Virus record (IMG/VR): IMGVR_UViG_3300022074_000118
Location: 1 to 40,337 of that record
Length of the DNA stretch: 40,337 nt
Source: a virus
Reading direction: 5' to 3' (one strand)
The notes under the pieces were generated by a model. The model was not told the origin of the DNA. It worked only from the letters and a program-made list of their open reading frames with translations, and did not search any database. Numbering within the stretch: the stretch's first letter is position 1; each line of letters begins with the position of its first letter. Shown here piece by piece: positions 24,822 through 30,478 of the stretch. Both the position numbers and the translations under genes were made by a program.

Positions 24822-24828
24822 CGACTAA
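24676..24828 (+). CDS. Possible overlapping small protein in the +1 frame
   Basis: Fifty residues from an ATG inside an AAATGAATCC motif. The product (MNPVAKSLSEKQNRPKTIPD, then RRESYDRYIARKLRENWRN) looks as protein-like as the overlapping frame, perhaps more so. There is no ribosome binding site, which argues for expression by frameshifting at the A8 run or against expression at all. Confidence 0.3.
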   Translation: MNPVAKSLSEKQNRPKTIPDKRRESYDRYIARKLRENWRNLDARKKDIDD

Positions 24829-24881
24829 GCCCAACTCGTGCCATACCGTTTTTGTCGTTGTTTTTAACACAGGAGTAAACG

Positions 24882-25163
24882 ATGTATTACGCAGACATCA
24901 TCACCAAAGATGATTTGATTCAGGAGTTCAAGGAAGAGCGTCTGGTCGTTCGTAGGATGTTTAACAACATCAAGAGTTGCAAACACTCTATCACACAGTC
25001 TCTGCTTGCCAAGCCCCGTGATGTTCACGAGGTTGTTATCTATAAGTACTTCGAGACCAAGCGCGACAAAATTCATGGCTATTACGAGTGGACTGGTGAG
25101 AAACTCAAACTCAACAGCAAAATAGATGCGTTCGTCCATAACGTGTTCTACGGGAGAATGTAA
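24882..25163 (+). CDS. Small protein, unknown
   Basis: Ninety-three residues behind a clear AGGAG. The sequence is mixed alpha/beta with balanced charge (MYYADIITKDDLIQEFKEER; HEVVIYKYFETKRDKIHGYY). No known motif. It is separated from the preceding gene by about 53 bases, unlike the overlaps elsewhere, so it may begin a new translation unit. Confidence 0.7.
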   Translation: MYYADIITKDDLIQEFKEERLVVRRMFNNIKSCKHSITQSLLAKPRDVHEVVIYKYFETKRDKIHGYYEWTGEKLKLNSKIDAFVHNVFYGRM

Positions 25164-25164
25164 A

Positions 25165-25455
25165 GTGAGCAAGCGTGATTACAAAGAGGTAGAACTCCTC
25201 AAGCACAAACTGACCAACCGCGCTGGTGGTAGGTTTTTCAGTATAACTTTTGTCAAGGCAGATGGCTCGACCCGTAAGATGGTCTGCCGCTTGGGTGTGA
25301 AGCAACACGCCGGAGGTAAGTCATCTGACCAGTTTAACTACAGCCTGTTGACTGTGTACGATGTGCAGAAGCGTGGCTTCCGGAACATCAACCTTGAGAC
25401 TGTCCAACAATACACTGTGTCCGGTCAGACCTTTGAGCAGAAGTGGGTGCAGTAA
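25165..25455 (+). CDS. Conserved phage protein, SH3-like beta-barrel type
   Basis: Ninety-six residues starting at a GTG with GGGAG upstream, one base after the previous stop. GGRFFSITFVKADGSTRKMV, LGVKQHAGGKSSDQFN and TVYDVQKRGFRNINLETV form the beta pattern of a small phage protein family that I recall being labelled SH3 beta-barrel fold. Such proteins are widespread in podoviruses and marine myoviruses; the function is unknown. Confidence 0.75.
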   Translation: MSKRDYKEVELLKHKLTNRAGGRFFSITFVKADGSTRKMVCRLGVKQHAGGKSSDQFNYSLLTVYDVQKRGFRNINLETVQQYTVSGQTFEQKWVQ

Positions 25456-25457
25456 CG

Positions 25458-25625
25458 ATGAAAAAGTACAAACCAGTATCTGTAACAATCCGTGCTCACT
25501 ACACGTTGCACATGGAGCCGGAAGACATGGCACAACTAGACGATGGCACACCAATCACAGATTTTGATGGTTGGAACGATGAACTCGTCCAAGTTGAAAT
25601 CTACGACATCACACCGGAGGAATAG
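25458..25625 (+). CDS. Small acidic protein, unknown
   Basis: Fifty-five residues from the ATG at 25458, three bases after the previous stop; a GTG at 25443 would lie inside the upstream gene. It begins MKKYKPVSVTIRAHYTLHME, beta-like, and ends acidic (VEIYDITPEE). The following gene also starts MKKYK with the same codons, hinting at duplication of the 5' end. Confidence 0.65.
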   Translation: MKKYKPVSVTIRAHYTLHMEPEDMAQLDDGTPITDFDGWNDELVQVEIYDITPEE

Positions 25626-25627
25626 AG

Positions 25628-25819
25628 ATGAAAAAGTACAAGGTATCTTACGAACCTAGTGAAGCTGTTTACGAATACATAGTTGAAGCTGACGATGAAT
25701 TCAAAGCCGAAGACGAGGCGTATGAAATGCTACAAGAAGCAATCGGATGGGACGGGGCGAAAGACTGGTGTTTCGTTAGTGCCGAAGAAATAGACGAGGA
25801 ACAAAATGAACCACTATGA
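25628..25819 (+). CDS. Small acidic protein, unknown
   Basis: Sixty-three residues with a very good GGAGG site. MKKYKVSYEPSEAVYEYIVE then acidic helices (DEFKAEDEAYEMLQEAIGWD). High acidity and small size resemble DNA-mimic or host-takeover proteins, but this is only a compositional resemblance. It overlaps the next gene by 14 bases. Confidence 0.68.
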   Translation: MKKYKVSYEPSEAVYEYIVEADDEFKAEDEAYEMLQEAIGWDGAKDWCFVSAEEIDEEQNEPL

Positions 25820-26060
25820 AAAGGGAATTGAATTTGGCATACATCCCCGATGGGACAAGAGGGTTAACGTCTGGTGCCAAATGAAATCCACCTCGCTTGG
25901 TATTGAACCGGAGCGCGGCGAACTAAATGAATTTCCTGTACAGACAATTATCGGCGTGTTCGATGATCAATGGGGCGCAATGAATTTCTGCTCACGTCTA
26001 GCAAATGAATTTAGGAATGAATTCCGTAAGCACCTTTTTATTGACACGGTGCCCAAATGA
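25806..26060 (+). CDS. Small protein whose gene is studded with the AAATGAATY motif
   Basis: Eighty-four residues with GAGGA ahead of the ATG. The product (MNHYEKGIEFGIHPRWDKRV; QTIIGVFDDQWGAMNFCSRL) is soluble and of unknown family. The gene contains three exact copies of AAATGAATY and several near copies, one of which provides the stop codon. They produce NEF twice plus MNF in different codon registers, so the repetition is at the DNA level rather than in the protein. Confidence 0.65.
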   Translation: MNHYEKGIEFGIHPRWDKRVNVWCQMKSTSLGIEPERGELNEFPVQTIIGVFDDQWGAMNFCSRLANEFRNEFRKHLFIDTVPK

Positions 26061-26125
26061 ATTTACTTCTAGTGTTGTTGGTTGTTCGTGGCATCTTCGT
26101 TGAGGTGCTCAACCAAAAAAACTAG
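26057..26125 (+). CDS. 22-residue hydrophobic peptide
   Basis: ATGA overlaps the previous stop, and the open frame encodes MNLLLVLLVVRGIFVEVLNQ plus KN before TAG, followed by a terminator. The first about 14 residues are strongly hydrophobic. It could be a tiny membrane peptide of the early operon. No ribosome binding site beyond possible re-initiation, so translation is uncertain. Confidence 0.35.
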   Translation: MNLLLVLLVVRGIFVEVLNQKN

Positions 26126-26160
26126 TCGGAGTTTTTCCCTCCTTTCTCCTCCGGCAAGTG

Positions 26161-26199
26161 CCCCGCTCGGTTCTCCCACTGGGCGGGGTTTTCTTTTTT
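26161..26199 (+). terminator. Rho-independent terminator of the early small-gene operon
   Basis: CCCCGCTC pairs with GGGCGGGG (one G-U) across a 12-base loop at 26161-26188 and is followed by a T-rich tract to 26199. It ends the 23.4-26.1 kb operon and isolates the next cassette. Confidence 0.9.
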
Positions 26200-26254
26200 G
26201 TTTGACGTAAAATGAATAATCGGCTACGCCTTGATTATTGAAAGTGAGGAACCC

Positions 26255-26911
26255 ATGCAATTAACTGGTACACGTTTTGAGAAAGCCCGACGCGACTTGT
26301 CGGCTTATCCTTATTCATTATTAAAACACCCCAAGCCTAAAAATAAACTGGGGCGCAAAGTAACAAAGGGCGAGTTTGCCGGATACCGTGTCTATTCCCT
26401 GACACTGGAAGAACGCGCCACATGCCCGACAACGTGCGAACGCTGGGGGGACTGCTACGGGAATAACATGCCATTTGCCCACCGCTTGCAGCATGGCGCG
26501 GAATTGGAGCGCAGACTGCCGGATGAGATAGCCGCACTATGCGCCAAGTATCCGGACGGGGTACTTATCCGGCTTCACGTGCTGGGTGATTTTTATTCGC
26601 CGGAATATGTGCAACTTTGGGGCGAGTTATTGGCAACGCATCCAAACCTTGCAATCTGGGGGTACACGCACCGCACCGATCCGGCTTGTGATATCCATAA
26701 GGCCATTGTGCGAACCAAAATGAATTTTGGCGTACGCTTTTTTATTCGATGGTCTGACGTGCCCAACGTGCCGGATAGTGCCAGCCATGAAACAATCGCC
26801 GCGCCGGACGCTATCACTTGTCCGGAGCAAATCGGCAAGACAAAAAATTGCGCCGCTTGCGGTCTCTGCTGGAACGCCGCCGCCGAAAAAATCCGATTTA
26901 TTCATCACTAA
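26255..26911 (+). CDS. GP88-like Cys-rich protein
   Basis: Two hundred eighteen residues. ATCPTTCERWGDCYGNNMPF near residue 50 and CPEQIGKTKNCAACGLCW near the C-terminus hold two cysteine clusters; the middle (VLIRLHVLGDFYSPEYVQLW; WGYTHRTD; FFIRWSDV) resembles the core of phage GP88-type proteins. The cysteines could hold a metal or Fe-S centre. The family's biochemical role is unknown to me. I chose the ATG at 26255 with AGGA upstream over a TTG at 26231. Codon use is much richer in G+C than in the neighbouring genes. Confidence 0.75.
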   Translation: MQLTGTRFEKARRDLSAYPYSLLKHPKPKNKLGRKVTKGEFAGYRVYSLTLEERATCPTTCERWGDCYGNNMPFAHRLQHGAELERRLPDEIAALCAKYPDGVLIRLHVLGDFYSPEYVQLWGELLATHPNLAIWGYTHRTDPACDIHKAIVRTKMNFGVRFFIRWSDVPNVPDSASHETIAAPDAITCPEQIGKTKNCAACGLCWNAAAEKIRFIHH

Positions 26912-26979
26912 TAACTTGCGCCCGATACCAAATCAGCGCACAGTTTGTTTGTCGTTAATTTTTGAGAAAGGTTAAAACG

Positions 26980-27939
26980 ATGACTATTCAAGTATTCGAA
27001 CATAAGGACTTGAGCAATCTCGACGCTTTTGTCGGGTGCCGAACATTCAAGGCACCGATCCACACAACACGGGGCGAACTGGTGCCGGATTATTACGCAT
27101 TGGTAAATGAGAACGGCGAACCATTGCCAGCCCGCCCGGTCTCTAAAAGCTACAAGCTAGTGAGCCATCTTGAGATGTTCCGGCAACAGGCCGAACAGCT
27201 TGCGGATAGCTCTTTGCCGACTGCCAATGTGTCGGTTAAGGATACCGTGCTAGACGGGGGGCTTCGCGCAACCCGTGAGGTACATTTTGACGACGTGCGG
27301 CTGGATATGCCCTGCGGTCGTCTTACTGACCCGATGGTCGCCCGCATGGACACAATTAACAGCGTTGATATGTCGTGGGCTTTTCAAGCCTTCGCGGGGG
27401 CATATCGTAGCTATTGCCGAAATACTCAGGTATTCGGCGGCGAGAAGGTCTATCACGCCAAGCGCAAGCATACCCGCAATCTGTCGCCGGAAAGCATAAC
27501 GGCAAATAGCATTGTCGGGCTGGACACGTTCCACAATAACCGCGATTATTTTAACCGCATGAGGACGGTTGATTTAAGGCCGGACGAATGGCGGGAAATC
27601 ATGGAACAAACCCTGTGCCATAAGCAAGGGCGGGGTGCTGCCGAAACTACCGACAAAGCGGCAAAGGTCAACGTCGCATTGCTGGGTCAGATGATGACCC
27701 GCTACGACCAAGAAAGCGCGGACTTAGGGTCTAACATGTGGGCGGGGTACAATGCCCTCACCGCATGGTCTACACATGTGGACAAGGACGCAAACTGGCT
27801 GGATGAAGACGGGAACGAGAAAAGCCGGAAAGCCCGAACTACTGACCCAAACAGGGTGCCCCATGTTCAGATGCAACGCCAGAACCGTGTTCGTGACGTG
27901 CTTAACAGCACGGCATGGGCGCAGAAATTGGCGGCATAA
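26980..27939 (+). CDS. DUF932 (phage/plasmid-like TIGR03299) protein
   Basis: Three hundred nineteen residues from an ATG with AAAGG upstream. Features of the DUF932 family are visible: PVSKSYKLVSHLEMFRQQAE, the central TINSVDMSWAFQAFAGAYRS with YCRNTQVFGG, and the C-terminal WAGYNALTAWSTHV and QNRVRDVLNSTAW. This family is carried by phages and plasmids, often near antirestriction and replication genes; no enzymatic activity is known to me. In this window it sits within the G+C-rich cassette. Confidence 0.8.
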   Translation: MTIQVFEHKDLSNLDAFVGCRTFKAPIHTTRGELVPDYYALVNENGEPLPARPVSKSYKLVSHLEMFRQQAEQLADSSLPTANVSVKDTVLDGGLRATREVHFDDVRLDMPCGRLTDPMVARMDTINSVDMSWAFQAFAGAYRSYCRNTQVFGGEKVYHAKRKHTRNLSPESITANSIVGLDTFHNNRDYFNRMRTVDLRPDEWREIMEQTLCHKQGRGAAETTDKAAKVNVALLGQMMTRYDQESADLGSNMWAGYNALTAWSTHVDKDANWLDEDGNEKSRKARTTDPNRVPHVQMQRQNRVRDVLNSTAWAQKLAA

Positions 27940-27941
27940 TC

Positions 27942-28022
27942 GTGGGGGATTTGCTTGCTATCATTTATAAAACTTTACTTTGCATAATTGCCCTTGTTAT
28001 TCTGGGCGCGTTAATCAACTAG
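27942..28022 (+). CDS. Possible 26-residue membrane peptide
   Basis: GTG at 27942, two bases after the DUF932 stop, opens a frame encoding VGDLLAIIYKTLLCIIALVI then LGALIN and TAG, one hydrophobic helix. No clear ribosome binding site. Similar in kind to the peptide at 28887-28964, which supports it mildly. Confidence 0.3.
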   Translation: MGDLLAIIYKTLLCIIALVILGALIN

Positions 28023-28037
28023 AAAGGAACTAACGCC

Positions 28038-28334
28038 ATGACACAATTCAAACTCAACCAACCAGCACCGGAACGCTTTGCGTCGGACGTGCTGGACAAC
28101 CGCGACGAAGTAATCGAAACCCGCAAGGCGGTCATCCGTACGCTGGGCTATACTCAGGTACAGCTTGCCGACGCAACGGGGTGCGGTGCGGTAACAATCA
28201 ATAGCTGGCTGAACAACAGCAAGAGCACACGCAACGGGGTGCGGGTACGTATCGCCAATGCTCTGTTGCTCCGGTATATTGAGAAGTACCAACCAACGGC
28301 ATTGGACACTTTGCCGCCATTTCGCAACTTGTAA
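28038..28334 (+). CDS. Small helix-turn-helix DNA-binding protein
   Basis: Ninety-eight residues behind AAAGGA. Residues about 35-75 (GYTQVQLADATGCGAVTINS then WLNNSK) form an HTH of the Cro/XRE style: helix 2 TQVQLADATG, turn, recognition helix AVTINSWLN. The N-terminus is a linker. It could regulate its own cassette or be a phage early/late switch, but it has no dimerisation domain that I can see and no cognate operator is proven. It is the only HTH regulator apparent in the window apart from TerS. Confidence 0.65.
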   Translation: MTQFKLNQPAPERFASDVLDNRDEVIETRKAVIRTLGYTQVQLADATGCGAVTINSWLNNSKSTRNGVRVRIANALLLRYIEKYQPTALDTLPPFRNL

Positions 28335-28347
28335 GGGGGGGCACATT

Positions 28348-28617
28348 ATGACTGTTAACAAGATGGACAGCGTAGGTAATGTTCAACCTATCGAGACGCG
28401 CAACGCTTGGGGCTATCCCGACAGGGACACGCTCCGGCTTAACGCCAATCAGACCCAATCGCTCCGGCGGGTCATTGCCCACTATATGCCAAGCGAAACT
28501 ATACACTGGGAAGAAAGCGGCGAACCAGCCGACCACGTTTATTCTGACTTGGTGGTGTTGCGCTGGGCAATTCGTGAGCATGATAACGTGGGCACAATGG
28601 GGGCAAATCATGAGTGA
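28348..28617 (+). CDS. Hypothetical cassette protein
   Basis: Eighty-nine residues with an AGGGGGGG ribosome binding site. Contains RDTLRLNANQTQSLRRVIAH and EPADHVYSDLVVLRWAIREH, helical and soluble. G+C-rich codon usage as in its neighbours. Overlaps the next gene by 8 bases. No family recognised. Confidence 0.6.
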   Translation: MTVNKMDSVGNVQPIETRNAWGYPDRDTLRLNANQTQSLRRVIAHYMPSETIHWEESGEPADHVYSDLVVLRWAIREHDNVGTMGANHE

Positions 28618-28894
28618 CATCTACTTAAACGCTAAAGCGGCGGGGGTACTGGTCGAGGTGCTAGACTTCATTATTGACGACACTTACCAGACGCCGAAAC
28701 TCACCCCAACAGCCGCCAGACTATCCGCACAGTACTTGCGCGGGGAACTGGACGAGACCAAGCAAGACGAGTACCGCATAAAACTTGCGGGGGCACACTC
28801 CCTGCTGGAAGCATTGCGAGCGGTGCCTGTTGGTCACGACGCGCTTGCGCCCGTGTCAAACCTCGACGACTATCGGGGGGCTGACCATGATTAG
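28610..28894 (+). CDS. Hypothetical helical cassette protein
   Basis: Ninety-four residues, ATG preceded by GGGGG. Mostly helical (MSDIYLNAKAAGVLVEVLDF; AHSLLEALRAV) with an acidic end (SNLDDYRGADHD). It overlaps both neighbours, so it is translated as part of a coupled series. Unknown function. Confidence 0.6.
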   Translation: MSDIYLNAKAAGVLVEVLDFIIDDTYQTPKLTPTAARLSAQYLRGELDETKQDEYRIKLAGAHSLLEALRAVPVGHDALAPVSNLDDYRGADHD

Positions 28895-28964
28895 CATCGC
28901 CGGACTGCTTCTAGTCGTTTCTATTGCGTTTCTTGTCTGGCTGATTATTGAGGAGTACCGATAG
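28887..28964 (+). CDS. 25-residue single-transmembrane peptide
   Basis: An ATG overlapping the preceding stop, with CGGGGGG six bases upstream, encodes MISIAGLLLVVSIAFLVWLI then IEEYR and TAG. The strong ribosome binding site, coupling and perfect hydrophobic helix with a charged end support a real micro-protein. Possible roles are small holin/antiholin or membrane partner of another cassette protein; none is shown. Confidence 0.55.
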   Translation: MISIAGLLLVVSIAFLVWLIIEEYR

Positions 28965-28997
28965 CCAGCAACACTTCGGGAACCTCCCGCCGAGAAG

Positions 28998-29027
28998 CCC
29001 TCCAGCTTAACCGCTGGGGGGTTTTTT
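28998..29027 (+). terminator. Rho-independent terminator of the G+C-rich cassette
   Basis: CCCTCCAGC and GCTGGGGGG form a 9-bp stem (one G-U) with loop TTAACC at 28998-29021, followed by six T. It closes the 26.2-29.0 kb cassette. Confidence 0.93.
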
Positions 29028-29387
29028 CGTGGGCACGGGGGAATAATACCTAGCGGGCTGTTATCGCTCTGTTATCACGTTGTGTGGCTTGTCGGGGATA
29101 ATGCGCCGATGTGCGCCCGACGGTGCACTTTTAGGGGGTGGGCACTGGGGTCAAATGAATTCGCTTGCTGTCTCGCGCATGGGCACGGGCGCGTAAGCCC
29201 TCAAGTAGCACGGCGGGACACTATCGGGGGTTATGGCGGGGAAACTGCGAGGCCACGGCATCACCGATGGGGAAATATATTTGTGACCGACTAGGGCGGG
29301 CAAGGGCCACCCCACCCCCCAGTACATTTACATGCAATCCAGCCATATTTTTTGTAGTTTTAGGGGTGTGACATTTGTGCAACCGTC

Positions 29388-29476
29388 GCAACATATAGGG
29401 AGACCCTCCAGTTTCCCAATAAAAAACCCCCACTGGGATCAGTGAGGGGTCCAATCTGCAACATTTAGGGTACCCT
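29388..29476. repeat. Two-copy GCAACATWTAGGG repeat with dyad
   Basis: GCAACATATAGGGAGACCCT (29388-29407) and GCAACATTTAGGGTACCCT (29458-29476) are direct repeats 70 bases apart, each holding an AGGG/CCCT dyad. They flank the hairpin terminator at 29427-29449 and are candidates for binding sites. Confidence 0.6.
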
Positions 29477-29519
29477 ATAGGGGTCTAGGAGGATATGGTG
29501 TATCTCCCGGCGGGTTACT
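29420..29519 (-). ncRNA. Predicted approximately 100-nt phage small RNA with anti-Shine-Dalgarno element
   Basis: A consensus promoter on the - strand and a rho-independent terminator 70-odd bases downstream bracket a short transcript with no useful reading frame. About 25-35 nt from the predicted start the RNA contains UCCUCCU, complementary to AGGAGGA ribosome binding sites, followed by a small hairpin (ACCC-CUAUA-GGGU) and the terminator stem. A similar CCUCC-rich loop is known from regulatory small RNAs of Alphaproteobacteria. Ends are predicted, not observed. Confidence 0.6.
29421..29449 (-). terminator. Rho-independent terminator on the - strand
   Basis: CACTG/CAGTG plus CCCC/GGGG with one bulged A and a four-base loop (29427-29449) is followed on the - strand by six T (29426-29421). 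It points away from the small RNA promoter and ends that transcript. Confidence 0.8.
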
Positions 29520-29524
29520 CCCTG

Positions 29525-29553
29525 AGTATACATGTGGATTTCGCGTTTGTCAA
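29525..29553 (-). promoter_or_regulatory. Strong sigma70-type promoter on the - strand
   Basis: TTGACA (29553-29548), 17-base spacer, TATACT (29530-29525): five of six -10 bases and all -35 bases match the consensus. No gene lies downstream before the terminator at 29421-29449, which suggests a non-coding transcript starting near 29518. Confidence 0.75.
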
Positions 29554-29635
29554 CCCCAAAAACACCCCCCGGTGCATTTTTCTAGGAAAATACCCGTAAA
29601 TGCCCCCCCTAATTTTATTTTTTGGTAAAAAAGAG

Positions 29636-29663
29636 TTGACATATTGGTTTTAACCACTAGAAT
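29636..29663 (+). promoter_or_regulatory. Promoter for the packaging/structural operon
   Basis: TTGACA (29636-29641), 16-base spacer, TAGAAT (29658-29663). It is the only strong + promoter before the terminase genes and gives a leader of about 90 bases. The preceding sequence is A/T-rich (TTTTATTTTTTGGTAAAAAA), as an UP element would be. Confidence 0.75.
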
Positions 29664-29761
29664 ATGTAGTAGGGCCACTGTGTAACGGCAAAAGAGAAAC
29701 AATTATAGACAATATAGTCTTTTACTGCCTCACATGTCCCACTTCATATCAAAAGAGTCCC

Positions 29762-30163
29762 ATGAATCTGTTACCCCAACAGCGTAAGAAGGTGCCACTC
29801 AGCGAGAAACAGGAAAAGTTCCTCGACGAGTTGTTCGACAACGGCGGCAATACGAAGGCTGCAGCCATAGCTGCGGGCTATGCAGAGGGTTCTGCCAAAT
29901 GGTTGCGCGATAGGTTGTCCGACGAGATCATCGAACGCAGCAGACACGTCATGGCAGCACACGCAGTAAAGGCCGTTAACCGGATCGTTGCAACAATAGA
30001 CGATGATGGCAGCGAACCACGCGCCGAAGTGCGTCTACGGGCTGCTGAAGCCCTCCTGAACCGTGTTGGACTCGGCAAACAAGAAACAGTTAACCACAAT
30101 GTACAGGCAGTACACGGCGTAGTTCTGTTGCCGCCTAAAAAGGAGATACAGATCGATGGCTGA
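29762..30163 (+). CDS. terS: Terminase small subunit
   Basis: One hundred thirty-three residues. An N-terminal HTH (LSEKQEKFLDELFDNGGNTK then AAAIAAGYAEGSAKWLRDRL) is the DNA-recognition domain of small terminases; the central helices (RAEVRLRAAEALLNRVGLGK) are the usual oligomerisation part. It binds the packaging site and loads the large subunit. Context supports this: it is first in the packaging operon, with the large subunit two genes later. The ribosome binding site is weak (AAGAG). Confidence 0.88.
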   Translation: MNLLPQQRKKVPLSEKQEKFLDELFDNGGNTKAAAIAAGYAEGSAKWLRDRLSDEIIERSRHVMAAHAVKAVNRIVATIDDDGSEPRAEVRLRAAEALLNRVGLGKQETVNHNVQAVHGVVLLPPKKEIQIDG

Positions 30164-30467
30164 AAGAATAATACAACCCCGGAGGGCTGATTTGCCCGTG
30201 AGTGAACGTGCTTATGATTCACAGGTAGAGCAAAACAGACAGGATGCTGCTCAGAGGGCAGGAGAAAACAAACGGGACGCATTAAAACGGCGACGTAGGA
30301 CACAACAAGAAAATTTTGATAGAGTAACACGCCAAGTTAATAAAAATCTTAGAGAAGGTAACAAACGACTAGGTGGCGGACCTCCCCTTCAAGAAAGTCT
30401 TCGGGCAGACAAAATTCAAACCGGACTTCTGAATCAAAATCAAAAACTCAAGAAACGTCCAAAATAG
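30156..30467 (+). CDS. Small basic helical protein
   Basis: One hundred three residues overlapping the TerS stop by 8 bases with AAGGAG upstream. Very basic, Arg/Gln/Lys-rich helices (DAAQRAGENKRDALKRRRRT). Could bind DNA or act as a packaging accessory; family not recognised. Confidence 0.65.
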   Translation: MAERIIQPRRADLPVSERAYDSQVEQNRQDAAQRAGENKRDALKRRRRTQQENFDRVTRQVNKNLREGNKRLGGGPPLQESLRADKIQTGLLNQNQKLKKRPK

Positions 30468-30478
30468 AAAGTAACACT

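Larger units (their letters stand above)
22437..29162 (+). repeat. Interspersed oriented short motif AAATGAATY (14 copies)
   Basis: Exact copies begin at 22437, 22997, 23150, 23264, 23788, 23971, 24167, 24501, 24674, 25925, 26003, 26055, 26718 and 29153. Ten of these extend to AAATGAATTY. Near copies lie at 24144, 25979, 26016, 26210 and others. All exact copies have this orientation on the + strand although the first four lie in or beside - strand genes. By eye I found none elsewhere in either orientation. Copies fall in different codon registers, over stop codons and between genes, so the constraint is on the DNA or RNA, not the protein. AAAT-ATTT ends are symmetrical around a central GA. 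Confidence 0.8.
29028..29761. other. Non-coding control region
   Basis: About 730 bases without a convincing gene. It starts after the cassette terminator. The first 350 bases hold one AAATGAATTC copy (29153) and otherwise nothing recognisable. From 29388 it contains a pair of short repeats, a - strand promoter-terminator pair (predicted small RNA), and a strong + promoter for the packaging operon. Pyrimidine or purine runs (CCCCACCCCCC near 29315, CCCCCCC near 29605) stand out. Confidence 0.7.

Noticed and set aside
24822-24881. Possible terminator (GACGAC ... GTCGTT then GTTTTT)
   Set aside because: The stem is only about five pairs across a 30-base loop, too weak to claim.
22997-29162. 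AAATGAATTC copies as EcoRI (GAATTC) sites selected for or against
   Set aside because: Several copies end in T rather than C, so the six-base palindrome does not explain the set or the orientation bias.
29393-29407. TATAGGGAGACCCT, resembling the initiation end of a T7 RNA polymerase promoter
   Set aside because: Only the TATAGGGAGA end fits; the upstream half of the T7 consensus is absent, and no single-subunit RNA polymerase gene is seen in the window.
29221-29454. 77-residue - strand frame in the non-coding region
   Set aside because: Spans the - strand terminator stem and has no ribosome binding site or family resemblance.
29495-29599. 34-codon + strand frame (MVYLPAGYSLSIHV...) after AGGAGG
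   Set aside because: The AGGAGG is only two bases from the ATG, the product has no recognisable features, and the - strand promoter occupies the same DNA.
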